A stretch of 64,000 bases of DNA from Saccharomyces paradoxus (Eukaryota; Ascomycota; Saccharomycetes; Saccharomycetales; Saccharomycetaceae): assembly GCF_002079055.1 (NCBI RefSeq), contig NC_047502.1:496001-560000 (forward strand). The letters run 5' to 3'. Below the pieces are notes generated by a model. That model saw only the letters and a list, made by a program, of their open reading frames with translations. It searched no databases and was not told the DNA's origin. Position 1 is the stretch's first letter, and each line of letters begins with the position of its first letter. Shown piece after piece: positions 36,602 to 45,906 of the stretch. Position numbers and translations under genes: made by a program.

Positions 36602-36898
36602 TGCTGCTTATTTCAAAGACAAAGAAAAAACTAATTGATGTTTTCTAAAGGCGAACAAATCATGCAAAAAAAAAATTGGGGAAGTGACACAATGATAGCG
36701 GTTCTTAAGCGAAACCGGCAAAGCGGCTAAATAATGTTTTGATGACTTACTCCACACTGAAAATGGATGACCTTACATAAATGGATAGGCCTCTATGTCC
36801 CTTTATATTTAAAGATAGGTAGCTGTAGACGAGTGTCCCAATCATAATGTTGATTATGTTTGATTAGGAGTTTACACCGTTAAGTAGTTAACTATAAG

Positions 36899-38362
36899 AT
36901 GGTACAAGGACTTCTACTAGGTGCATATTCGTGCAAAAGATTCTTCAACTCTTCAGCAATTATAAAGTCTTCTGCATTGACTCTTAAGGAAACATTAGAA
37001 AATGTGATTCCTCAAAAAAGAGATGCTGTGAAAAATTTGAAGGCATCTTATGGCAATACGGTTGTCGGACCGATTACCATTTCATCGGTTCTAGGTGGAA
37101 TGAGAGGTAATCAATCAATGTTTTGGCAAGGAACATCATTAGATCCCGAACATGGCATAAGATTTCAAGGTTTAACGATTGAAGAATGTCAAGAAAGATT
37201 ACCTAACACCGGTGTCGATGATGATAATTTCCTGCCAGAATCAATGCTATGGCTGCTGATGACAGGTATTGTGCCAACATTCGAGGAAGCTACCTCTTTG
37301 AGGAAAGAATTAGCTATTCGCGGAAGAAAATTGCCACATTATACAGAAAAAGTTTTGGCAAGTTTACCCAGAGATATGCACCCTATGACTCAACTTGCAA
37401 TTGGGTTAGCATCAATGAACAAAGGGTCCGTCTTTGCCACAAACTACCAAAAAGGCCTCATAGGAAAGACGGAATTTTGGAAAGATACGCTAGAGGATTC
37501 GCTAAATTTAATTGCCTCTCTACCACTGTTGACGGGTAGAATTTATTCAAACATCACAAATGAAGGACGTCCATTAGGGGAATATAGTGAGGACGTGGAT
37601 TGGTGCACCAACATATGTTCTCTGCTGGGTATGACAAATGAAAAGAACTCCTCTAATACGTGCAACCTTAATTCCCAGCAATCCTTGGACTTCATAAACT
37701 TGATGCGGTTATATACCGGTATACACGTAGATCACGAGGGCGGCAATGTTTCTGCTCACACCACCCATTTGGTTGGAAGTGCGTTGAGTGACCCGTATCT
37801 CAGCTATTCGTCTGGAATAATGGGATTAGCAGGACCTTTACATGGGTTGGCTGCACAAGAAGTAGTAAGATTTCTCATAGAGATGAACTCAAATATTTCC
37901 AGTATTGCACGAGAGGAAGAAATCAAAGATTATCTTTGGAAAATTCTGAATTCAAACCGTGTGATTCCCGGTTATGGCCACGCAGTTTTGCGTAAACCAG
38001 ATCCTCGATTTACAGCAATGCTTGAATTTGCGCAGAAGAGGCCCATCGAATTCAAGAACGACAAGAATGTTTTGTTGATGCAAAAGTTAGCAGAAGTAGC
38101 GCCTAAGGTTTTGCTAGAACACGGAAAGAGTAAGAATCCATTTCCCAATGTTGACTCAGCATCAGGGATTTTATTTTATCATTATGGAATCAGGGAATTA
38201 TTGTTCTTTACTGTCATTTTTGGGTGTTCAAGGGCTATGGGGCCCTTAACACAACTAGTTTGGGATCGCATCTTAGGTTTACCAATTGAAAGGCCGAAGA
38301 GTTTGGACTTGGAAGGCCTGAAAGCACTTACCAAAGCAAGCAATGTCAATAATGTGATATAA
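36899..38362 (+). CDS. CIT3: Cit3, mitochondrial methylcitrate/citrate synthase
   Basis: This 487-aa protein (486 in S. cerevisiae) condenses propionyl-CoA (and acetyl-CoA) with oxaloacetate, the first step of the methylcitrate cycle. The N-terminus MVQGLLLGAYSCKRFFNSSA is a basic presequence. Catalytic regions include HVDHEGGNVSAH (about residue 280) and the citrate synthase signature GYGHAVLRKPDPR (about 360). The extreme C-terminus, SNVNNVI, differs from the remembered S. cerevisiae end. PDH1 follows on the same strand 520 bp downstream. Confidence 0.97.
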   Translation: MVQGLLLGAYSCKRFFNSSAIIKSSALTLKETLENVIPQKRDAVKNLKASYGNTVVGPITISSVLGGMRGNQSMFWQGTSLDPEHGIRFQGLTIEECQERLPNTGVDDDNFLPESMLWLLMTGIVPTFEEATSLRKELAIRGRKLPHYTEKVLASLPRDMHPMTQLAIGLASMNKGSVFATNYQKGLIGKTEFWKDTLEDSLNLIASLPLLTGRIYSNITNEGRPLGEYSEDVDWCTNICSLLGMTNEKNSSNTCNLNSQQSLDFINLMRLYTGIHVDHEGGNVSAHTTHLVGSALSDPYLSYSSGIMGLAGPLHGLAAQEVVRFLIEMNSNISSIAREEEIKDYLWKILNSNRVIPGYGHAVLRKPDPRFTAMLEFAQKRPIEFKNDKNVLLMQKLAEVAPKVLLEHGKSKNPFPNVDSASGILFYHYGIRELLFFTVIFGCSRAMGPLTQLVWDRILGLPIERPKSLDLEGLKALTKASNVNNVI

Positions 38363-38884
38363 CGCTATTCTTATATACAAAAAATACTTCTCTTGCTATT
38401 ACAATATTGGAATATAACTAAAATTACATACGGCAGCAAGTGCAACCATAGCTAATACATATATTCTTTTGAGAAAACATATAAGAAAGAATGCTGGCCA
38501 ATACGCTCACCAAAATAGTTATTCGTTAGTCGGCTTTTTTTTTTCTCCCTTTCTTTTTTTTGATTCTATCACATCTGGAGCATTATATAAAGGATTCTCA
38601 TTTATTGACCGCATCGGGTTTCGACACCAGTATGTAGCCACTTCTCCGAGGTCGGACGCGGAGCACTTAGAAACTTTATTGAAATACTTTATTTCTCCAC
38701 ATTTAAAATATCTAAGTCATTCCGCTTTTGCCCTTCATGTGTTTGCATTCGTTGAGGTCAAAGCCAGACTCAGCGAAGTTTGCAAGGTATATAAATCTAC
38801 CATAATGCATGTGTAACTTATAGCACTCTCTCGGATAGTATTTTGCTACTTGTTACCACTCTCAAGTAATCGTGAGCAAACAAA
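38363..38884. other. Intergenic region CIT3/PDH1
   Basis: This 522-bp gap holds the PDH1 promoter. It has a polypyrimidine tract near 38536-38560 and a CGG-rich patch TCCGAGGTCGGACGCGG at about 38645-38661, suited to a Zn2Cys6 regulator. A 115-codon open frame (38469-38816) shows no domain or conserved character and I treat it as chance. Confidence 0.5.
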
Positions 38885-40435
38885 ATGTTTTTAGTCAAAA
38901 ATCTAAAATATAATAGAATCAAGGTGTGCCTCCCTAAAAAGGAATTTTCTTCCCTGAGGACAGCATCTGTACAAACTAATGAAAGACCAAGTCCAGATAA
39001 GGTTTTGAAAGACATCGCGAAATATGTTCATGAAACCCCAATAACGTCATCTTTGGCTCTAGATACAGCAAGACTCTGTTTCCTTGATACTCTAGGCTGT
39101 GGCTTGGCAGCTTTGAAATTTAAGCAGGCTCGAAATATTATCAAGCCAATTGTGCCAGGCACAATAGTTCCCAACGGAACAAAAGTACTAGGTACTTCTT
39201 ACGTTATGGACCCAGTGAAGGGTTCTTTTGCCATTGGTACTCTAATACGTTGGCTAGATTATAATGACTGTTGGTTGGCTGCCGAGTGGGGACACCCATC
39301 AGATAACCTTGGGGGAATTTTAGCCGTCGCAGATCACTTGTCCAGATTAAACAAAGCTACCCGCGGAAAGAGTGGAAAACAGTTTCTTGTTAAAGATGTA
39401 TTAGATGCAATGATTAAAGCGCATGAAATCCAAGGCATAATAGCGCTCGAAAATTCCTTCAATAAAGTGGGTTTAGATCATGTAGTGCTGGTGAAAGTGG
39501 CAACGGCTGCTGTTGTCTCAAAGATGCTGGGCTTAAGTCAAGAGCAAACCATTGAAGTACTGTCACAAGCATTTGTAGATGGTCAGTCGCTGCGTACTTA
39601 CCGTCATGCTCCGAATACTGGATCTAGGAAGTCATGGGCGGCGGGAGACGCAGTTTCGAGGGCCGTAAACCTGGCTTATTTAGTCAAAAATGCTAATGTC
39701 GGCACGATACCCTCAGTGTTAACAGCTAAAACTTGGGGATTTTATGACGTTTTATTCAAAGGTAAACCTTTAACGTTTCAACAAAGGTCAGAATATGGTT
39801 CTTACGTCATGGAAAATATTCTGTTCAAGATATCATTTCCTGCCGAATTTCATGCACAAACTGCCGTAGAAGCGGCTGTAAAAGCGTATAACGTTCTTGG
39901 CGAACAAGCGAAATCTTTTAAAGATATCAAGTCCATTAGAATTAGAACTCAAGAGGCAGCAATGAGGATTATAGATAAATCCGGTCCGCTGTATAATTAT
40001 GCCGATAGGGACCATTGTATCCAGTACATGATTGCGGTTCCGCTAATTACCGGTAATCTCACGGCTGCCGATTACTCGGATGAGGTCGCAAGCAACCATG
40101 AGATTGACAACTTAAGATCGAAAATGTATTGTATCGAGGATACTCAGCTCTCTCAAGATTATCATGATCCAGATAAAAGGTCGATAGGCAACGCCCTTCT
40201 CATAGAGCTGAACGACGGGACACAGCTGGACGAAATTTTTGTAGAGTATCCTGTTGGCCACAAATTTAGAAGAGAGGAAGGAATACCATTATTACTGGAT
40301 AAATTTCAAAGGCATCTGCGCGAGCATTTCGTAGGTAGCCCTGATAAAGTCGACGTTATAATGAATGAAAGTTTAAAAACAAACTTCTTGAATATGCCAA
40401 TCGACTCATACATGGATTTATTTACTGAGGAGTGA
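38885..40435 (+). CDS. PDH1: Pdh1, mitochondrial 2-methylcitrate dehydratase (PrpD family)
   Basis: This 516-aa protein has the S. cerevisiae length. It belongs to the MmgE/PrpD family and dehydrates 2-methylcitrate in propionate breakdown. The basic N-terminus MFLVKNLKYNRIKVCLPKK fits mitochondrial import. Family segments include RWLDYNDCWLAAEWGHPSDNLGG (described in parts: LDYNDCWLAAEWGHP near residue 125) and FPAEFHAQTAVEAA in the second half. It forms a metabolic pair with CIT3 upstream, and ICL2 lies about 7 kb further along. Confidence 0.97.
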   Translation: MFLVKNLKYNRIKVCLPKKEFSSLRTASVQTNERPSPDKVLKDIAKYVHETPITSSLALDTARLCFLDTLGCGLAALKFKQARNIIKPIVPGTIVPNGTKVLGTSYVMDPVKGSFAIGTLIRWLDYNDCWLAAEWGHPSDNLGGILAVADHLSRLNKATRGKSGKQFLVKDVLDAMIKAHEIQGIIALENSFNKVGLDHVVLVKVATAAVVSKMLGLSQEQTIEVLSQAFVDGQSLRTYRHAPNTGSRKSWAAGDAVSRAVNLAYLVKNANVGTIPSVLTAKTWGFYDVLFKGKPLTFQQRSEYGSYVMENILFKISFPAEFHAQTAVEAAVKAYNVLGEQAKSFKDIKSIRIRTQEAAMRIIDKSGPLYNYADRDHCIQYMIAVPLITGNLTAADYSDEVASNHEIDNLRSKMYCIEDTQLSQDYHDPDKRSIGNALLIELNDGTQLDEIFVEYPVGHKFRREEGIPLLLDKFQRHLREHFVGSPDKVDVIMNESLKTNFLNMPIDSYMDLFTEE

Positions 40436-40785
40436 CTCGTTGGCACCTTATGAGCAAACGAAGTTGTACTTACTCCAATTATTAAAAAAAAAATCTCAAG
40501 AATGCTTTGGAGCTATTTTCTATTTTTAAAGATAGAAGCGCTGTCTCAACAAACAAGGAAATTACTTGCAAAATTCAATTAAATCCAATAACATGGTGTT
40601 TCTAAATATTCTGGCTCCAATTTAATGACTTTTATATAGGATTAATAACATCTATTAAAAGAATAAATATATTGCTTTCTTTGTTTCCTTTTATATATAT
40701 ACCGTAAGATTGTTCTTTATTCAAAATCAACCAACAAGAGTCCGTCATTTACTGCAAAAATACTAATAAAATTGGGCTGCAAAAA

Positions 40786-40877
40786 TGCGAATTCTGTGGA
40801 TCGAACACAGGACCTCCAGATAACTTGACCGAAGTGTTTTCTTCAGTCTGGCGCTCTCCCAACTGAGCTAAATCCGC
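40786..40877 (-). tRNA. tF(GAA): tRNA-Phe (GAA), intron-containing
   Basis: The 92-nt minus-strand gene begins GCGGATTTAGCTCAGTTGGG (A box) and has the B box GTTCGATCC; it ends AATTCGCA. The anticodon GAA sits in GACTGAAGA, followed by an intron of about 19 nt (AAACACTTCGGTCAAGTT). It appears identical to the S. cerevisiae tRNA-Phe gene. A run of five T on the RNA-like strand at 40785-40781 is the Pol III terminator. Solo LTRs lie upstream at 40894 onward. The 350 bp between PDH1 and this gene holds nothing else I can support. Confidence 0.98.
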
Positions 40878-40893
40878 CTAATATTTGTGATCT

Positions 40894-40977
40894 TGTTGTA
40901 TCTCAAAATGACTTACTCTCTTTTATGGGCTTAGTGTTGCCAAGACATTTGGTATAGGACGAGCCCGCAATACAACA
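40894..40977 (+). mobile_element. Shortened sigma (Ty3) solo LTR, 16 bp from the tRNA-Phe 5' end
   Basis: It begins TGTTGTATCTCAAAATGA and ends GAGCCCGCAATACAACA, the termini of the Ty3 LTR, but is about 84 bp against about 340 for a full copy, so it is a broken fossil. Exactly 16 bp separate it from the first tRNA base, the spacing expected from Ty3 integration at Pol III start sites. GATC occurs on both flanks (40889-40892 and 40979-40982), a near match to a target duplication. Confidence 0.85.
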
Positions 40978-40987
40978 AGATCTGTTC

Positions 40988-41056
40988 TGTTGTATTACGG
41001 GCTCGGCTAATACTGAGTGTCTTGTCAAGGAGAGAAACTTGTTGTCAGACTTATTT
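40988..41056 (-). mobile_element. Second sigma (Ty3) LTR fragment, inverted
   Basis: TGTTGTATTACGGGCTCG is the reverse complement of a sigma 3' end, and similarity continues through TACTGAGTGTCTTG to about 41030. The inner limit at the delta boundary is approximate. With the first sigma it forms an inverted pair with 18-bp arms differing at one position. It is a broken fossil; age cannot be set from sequence alone. Confidence 0.75.
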
Positions 41057-41435
41057 TTGTTGGAATGAAATTCTAATATCATCTATTTAATATTATATTA
41101 TAACATGCGGTGCAAGAGGATGGCATAAAAATTGAGAAACAGTCATCCAATCTAATGGAAGCTGAAATGCAAGGATTGATAATGTAATAGGATAATGAAT
41201 GACAACATATAAAAAGAAAGAAGATAAAATAATAACACTATGTAGAACTATCGATTCCCTTTTGTGGATTCCTATATCCTCGAGGAGAACTTCTAGTATA
41301 TTCTATATACCTAATATTATAGCCTTTAGTAACAATGGAATCCCAACAATTATCTAATTACCCACATAATTCTCAATTATAGCCTTTAGTAACAATGGAA
41401 TCCCAACAATTATCTAATTACCCACATAATTCTCA
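41057..41435 (+). mobile_element. Delta (Ty1/Ty2) solo LTR with a duplicated 3' segment
   Basis: It begins TGTTGGAATGAAATTC and contains the delta hallmark CTCGAGGAGAACTTCTAGTA, then GGAATCCCAACAATTA, and ends TCTCA. The body is about 319 bp, and a 60-bp segment at its 3' end is repeated once. No Ty internal region is present. It lies about 180 bp upstream of tRNA-Phe, in the usual Ty1 target zone, and points away from the tRNA gene. Confidence 0.9.
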
Positions 41436-41437
41436 AT
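41316..41437. repeat. Two exact tandem copies of a 60-bp unit at the delta 3' end
   Basis: Bases 41316-41377 are identical to 41376-41437 at a period of 60, so the block holds just over two copies. Exact identity points to a recent event or an assembly artefact. The 190 bp from here to the YPR003C stop holds only AT-rich sequence. Confidence 0.95.
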
Positions 41438-41627
41438 GCGAATATAACGTATAAATGAGTTTTTTGAAAGTTCGTTTACTAATTTTCTTCGTAAATAAAT
41501 AAATAAATTAAAAAATGAGGAAAGCATGGTGTATTAAATAAATAAACCTAAAAATTGCAGGCCGAAACAATTAATCAATATTTCAAATTACGCAACCACA
41601 CAAACGCCTTTGTTTTCATTCGAAGTT

Positions 41628-43859
41628 CTACACTAGGCTTGAATTAAATAAAGTATTAGACATAAAACTCTCTGAATCATTGTTCAGAACGTTGTTTCCT
41701 TTAGTTTTCATTTTTTCAACCTCATAAAGAGCCGCATCAATACTATCGAAGTATTGGGAATACGGTTCTTCCGCATCAATGCATGCATTACTAGTATTAT
41801 TTTCGTTAGTACTTTGTTGCGCTCTTTCCACATTAGGGGCTACGCCTGCTTTCAACAATCGCCTTCTTACCTTATCATTTATGGACACATTTGCGAGATA
41901 AATAAAGACGTTGCGCCTTTTATAACTAGTAATAATTTCATCCAGCACCTGGGCGGCTGAGGAATCTATTGAGGTCATTCCGCCTAGATCGAAAATGATG
42001 TATTTTATGGAATCCTTCGAGCGAAAAGATCTCCTTCCAGGATGTATCTTAGACGAACCATATCTCTCTATTCTGTCAAGCCTCTGCTTTAAATCTTCGC
42101 TGTTTGTAAATGTGAGAGGCTCCGGTATCCTGACAATCATGCATCCCTCAATCTCTTCCGTGCCTTCAACATCTAAAGGGTTCCTCTTCATATTCATCAA
42201 GTAGTCGTCAAGATTTGTAAAGTTCGACGTTCCTGCTATTCTGGCCAAAATTTGGATTCTTGACTTTGCTGAATGTTTTATTATATTTATAATTGAATAG
42301 ACGCATCCGATGCATATTCCAGCTTCAATTGAGTAAAATATTGTGATACAGAAGGTAACAGCAAAAACGAATATTTCATTAAAGCCGCCACATCTCAAAT
42401 GGAACTTTATGTCGCCGGGTACTTCCTCTAACAAACTAATCCCGATTATGGTTGTAATGACGGACAAGACACAATTGGGAATGTAGTGTACGAATTGAAG
42501 AAGTAAATTCATCGTGATTAAGGTGATAACACCCACAAACACTCCCGACATTACGCTTTGGGCCCCTGATAGGGCGTTAATCTTGGACCTTCCATATCCA
42601 CCGAATGAGGGAAGAGCACCGAATAATGAGATGACAATATTCATAAATCCTAAAGCTACTAGCTCTCTATTAGAGGAAACTGTAAGGTTGTAAGTTGTTC
42701 CAAGAGATTTCGACGCGGTAGTAGATTCAAAAAAACCCAACATTGCCACAATTAGGGATGCGCTAAAGAGATCTGGTATTAGCTTACGCCTGGGGTGAGT
42801 CAAAGGGTTTTTTAATTCATCAAGGTTATCCATACTGAAGTCCCCAATTATAGTTATACCATATCTGTGTTTTAAATCAAATTTCATTGAAATAAGGATA
42901 GTGACAATTACCACTAATAATATGTCTGGAAAAAATATTGCACTCTTGTGGTATTTCATTAATTTCCTCTTTAATAGACGCGTTGCGAAGAGGATAATCA
43001 AGCAACATCCGCTGAATACCGCCGTTGGCATGTGGTATTGTGCTGGCGCATAATCAATAAGGAAGAGTACTTTTTCGAAAGGGGTATGATAATGTTGAGG
43101 CAAGCTTACTAAAAATTTGTCTAGCTTTAATTCAGAAATCAGTGAGTTGATAATCATAACCAGTCCCACTGAACTTATAAAGCCTCGTAGAAGTGCCTTA
43201 CTAAGAACATTGCCAAGGAAACCGAATCTGGAAATGCCAGAAAAAAGTAGAATAGCGCCACTAACAAATGTTATAACTGTTGAAATATCAATTAGAGAAA
43301 CATTGTCTTTATGTAGCGTTATAGACTCGACTGCTTGCCCCACAACCAAGGAAATTGCACTTTCAGGCCCAACTATCATCTGAGGGACGGATCCTAGAAC
43401 ACCATACACGAATGGGCTAATAGCCAAAGAATATAATCCACATAAAGGTGGGACATGTGCAATTGAAGTTGTGTACGATAGCGCAAGTGGTATCTGAAAT
43501 GACGCTAGTGAGATACCTGCAATTATGTCACCCCACAATTTATTGAACGTATACTCAGGAAGCCATGAAAAGCAGGGCAAGTAATAAGGCACAGTTTCAA
43601 ACACTCTACCGTTGTCGTCAACGCTGTCGTTATTATTTGTACTATTAGTGCATTCCAATCTTGAGTTGTTCGTTGGGCATGCTCCAGAAGTTGGAATCGA
43701 TGTTGTAACATAGGTCCTGCCTCGGCTGGATGAATCTTTGTCATAATCAAAATTGTCCGAGAAAATATCACGCTGGTCGACTGATCTTTTGAATCGTGGT
43801 GGAGCGGTAGAGGAATATGATACTCTCCTACGCCCTAATAACGAAGTATTCGAGGCCAT
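41628..43859 (-). CDS. YPR003C: SulP (SLC26) family anion transporter, Ypr003c
   Basis: This 743-aa membrane protein (about 754 in S. cerevisiae) resembles sulfate permeases, but its substrate is not firmly known. After a serine-rich cytosolic N-terminus of about 95 residues, roughly 10-14 hydrophobic segments fill residues 110-520, including the SulP signature region ASFQIPLALSYTTSIAHVPP and GLYSLAISPFVYG. A C-terminal STAS domain (about 560-700) contains YIIFDLGGMTSIDSSAAQVL, the usual STAS core. It is separated from AIM45 upstream by about 246 bp. Confidence 0.95.
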   Translation of the reverse strand: MASNTSLLGRRRVSYSSTAPPRFKRSVDQRDIFSDNFDYDKDSSSRGRTYVTTSIPTSGACPTNNSRLECTNSTNNNDSVDDNGRVFETVPYYLPCFSWLPEYTFNKLWGDIIAGISLASFQIPLALSYTTSIAHVPPLCGLYSLAISPFVYGVLGSVPQMIVGPESAISLVVGQAVESITLHKDNVSLIDISTVITFVSGAILLFSGISRFGFLGNVLSKALLRGFISSVGLVMIINSLISELKLDKFLVSLPQHYHTPFEKVLFLIDYAPAQYHMPTAVFSGCCLIILFATRLLKRKLMKYHKSAIFFPDILLVVIVTILISMKFDLKHRYGITIIGDFSMDNLDELKNPLTHPRRKLIPDLFSASLIVAMLGFFESTTASKSLGTTYNLTVSSNRELVALGFMNIVISLFGALPSFGGYGRSKINALSGAQSVMSGVFVGVITLITMNLLLQFVHYIPNCVLSVITTIIGISLLEEVPGDIKFHLRCGGFNEIFVFAVTFCITIFYSIEAGICIGCVYSIINIIKHSAKSRIQILARIAGTSNFTNLDDYLMNMKRNPLDVEGTEEIEGCMIVRIPEPLTFTNSEDLKQRLDRIERYGSSKIHPGRRSFRSKDSIKYIIFDLGGMTSIDSSAAQVLDEIITSYKRRNVFIYLANVSINDKVRRRLLKAGVAPNVERAQQSTNENNTSNACIDAEEPYSQYFDSIDAALYEVEKMKTKGNNVLNNDSESFMSNTLFNSSLV

Positions 43860-44105
43860 CCTACAGTGCTTGTAGTAAATCTCTTGGAAACACTAAAGTC
43901 TTGTGGGGTTGTAGTCCTTTTACTCAACTCTTTTCCATCTTGAACTCTACTCCTTTAGTCATTTCTCTCGTAGTCTTTTATATTTAGTCCGCTGTTTACA
44001 CCGAAAAGGTCATTTTTAACAGGCAAGAAAAACTAGAAAAAGTAAAACGCGCCCCTTCACTGCAGGAAGAGATGAATATATTGGAAATTAAGAATTTATT
44101 TATTT

Positions 44106-45134
44106 TTACTTACGGAGTTTTTCAGTTAGTTCAGGGACTATTTTGTAAAGATCTCCTTGTAACCCATAGTCAGCAACATTAAATATAGGGGCATCAGGAT
44201 CATTATTAATGGCAACAATAACTTTCGAATCCTTCATTCCCGCCAAATGCTGAACTGCACCAGAAACGCCAACGGCTATATACAAATTTGGTGCGACTAC
44301 CTTACCGGTCTGACCGATTTGCAGAGAATTATCACATAAGCCGTTGTCAACAGACGCTCTTGTGGCACCTATAGCGGCGTGTAAAACATCGGCTAGTGGC
44401 GATAGTAGTTTATCAAATGTTTCCTTATCCTTAAGAGCCCTTCCACCAGTTACCACGTTTTCTGCAGAAGTAAGTTCAGGCCTTTCACTCTTGGTTAGAA
44501 TAGTTTTAACGCAGGTGACATCTAAATCACAGGGAGGAATATCAGTTCTCTTCTCAATAGCAACAGAATCCATATTGCCTTCCGCAATTGGAGCAAAAGC
44601 TGATGCCCTAATACTCAATAGTTTTTTATCTGCCGCGCATTCTACTGTAGAAATGATGTTACCTGCATAAATTGGTCTTACAAAGGTCTTAGGATCTTTG
44701 ATTACGGAAACCTCGCATACAGGCTGGACGTCCAAGAGCGCCCCCACGCGAGGTAGAACACTTTTTCCAACAGAGGAGTTTGAGACAACAAAATGTGAAT
44801 AGTCGCCGCCTTTTAACATGTTCACTAATAGCGGAGTTAGTTGTTCGGGGAGACAGGTATCTAATTTTGTATCTTCGAATATGACGAGCTTTTCCAAGTT
44901 GTTGCATGAATAAGAAGATTTTAGCGCTTCGGCAGTTTTCTCAGCTCTGCTACCTGTGATTATGGCTGTGATTGGATTAGATAACTTTTGTGCAGCAGCC
45001 AACAAACTCAATGATGACCTTGAAACGGAGCCGTCCTTTGAACTTTCAATGAAAGCTAAAGTGGATGCGTGACTTTTCTGAAGGAATTTTGCCTTGCCAG
45101 CTTTTGGCAAAACAGCAGTCAATGATTTAAACAT
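44106..45134 (-). CDS. AIM45: Aim45, electron-transfer flavoprotein alpha subunit
   Basis: With the start at 45134 (MFKSLTAVLPKAGKAKFLQK) the protein is 342 aa, close to S. cerevisiae Aim45 (344). It is the mitochondrial ETF alpha subunit, pairing with Cir1 (ETF beta) and working with Cir2. The basic, acid-free N-terminus is a presequence. The FAD-binding C-terminal domain includes VVTGGRALKD, GQTGKVVAPNLYIAVGVSGA and the ETF-alpha signature PDAPIFNVADYG. An ATG seven codons upstream (45155) is in frame but would only add MVNCKIS. Confidence 0.96.
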   Translation of the reverse strand: MFKSLTAVLPKAGKAKFLQKSHASTLAFIESSKDGSVSRSSLSLLAAAQKLSNPITAIITGSRAEKTAEALKSSYSCNNLEKLVIFEDTKLDTCLPEQLTPLLVNMLKGGDYSHFVVSNSSVGKSVLPRVGALLDVQPVCEVSVIKDPKTFVRPIYAGNIISTVECAADKKLLSIRASAFAPIAEGNMDSVAIEKRTDIPPCDLDVTCVKTILTKSERPELTSAENVVTGGRALKDKETFDKLLSPLADVLHAAIGATRASVDNGLCDNSLQIGQTGKVVAPNLYIAVGVSGAVQHLAGMKDSKVIVAINNDPDAPIFNVADYGLQGDLYKIVPELTEKLRK

Positions 45135-45906
45135 AGAAATCTTACAATTAACCACTTTACTGTTAGCAGTAGTAGGGACTATGAACTAGATTTGCTTGTT
45201 GATTATCTTTATAATTTTAAGTTTTTAGACGGCAATTTTTTCCTTCGAGGTTGTATAAATGAGCTGAAAAGTCATACTAAACGGGCGGAGTCATATTGTA
45301 ATAGTACATAAGTGACAGACATATAACGCGTAAGCAGACCTTGTCTATATCCAAGGTAAACAACAAAAGAAACAAAATGGGCAAGCCTCTCGTCTCGAGT
45401 AAGTTTTATGTCTTGCGAAGTTTACTTTATATTAGTGATCTAAGTAATTACTTACGGTGATTTACGAGCATAAGATTCGCATTAGATACTGTACCATTGG
45501 CTTCTATCGCTAAAAATTTACGAAAAAAATAGTTATCAAACTACTCAGGTTACTGGGGACAAGGGCAAGTAGGATACTCGTCTTGCGAAATTGAGTGTAG
45601 TGTAGCTGTTCTTCTATATCCAATCCACATAGTACATTAAATATCTCAACAGAATGATCCAGGGCTGCGTATTTGCAATAAGGAAGATCCAAATATCAAT
45701 ATATGATTATATAAGTGAACAAAGAAGTAGAAAAGTGAACAAAAAAAAAAAGAGGGAAACAATCCGATTGAGATTGCAGACCGAAAGATTAAGGGGAAAC
45801 AGATAGAGAAACCGAACCGAAAACAACAAAAACCTGGTGAAGGTGCTAATAAATCCGTAACAGCACAGTTAGCAAACCCGAAACTAGTACTGACGATTAT
45901 TTTTAA
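45135..45906. other. Tandem intergenic region HAL1 3' end/AIM45 promoter
   Basis: This 772-bp gap contains the AIM45 promoter and, on its right, the HAL1 3' end. On the + strand, an A-rich leader precedes ATGGGCAAGCCTCTCGTC at 45377, a 27-codon frame in which GTAAGT appears at once; I cannot show that it is a gene. No RNA gene was recognised. Confidence 0.5.

Noticed and set aside
38469-38816. A 115-codon + frame between CIT3 and PDH1
   Set aside because: No domain or methionine-led homolog recognised, and it occupies the PDH1 promoter.
41316-41437. The 60-bp repeat considered as a CRISPR-like or minisatellite array
   Set aside because: There are only two units without spacers, and they coincide with a delta LTR end in a yeast genome.
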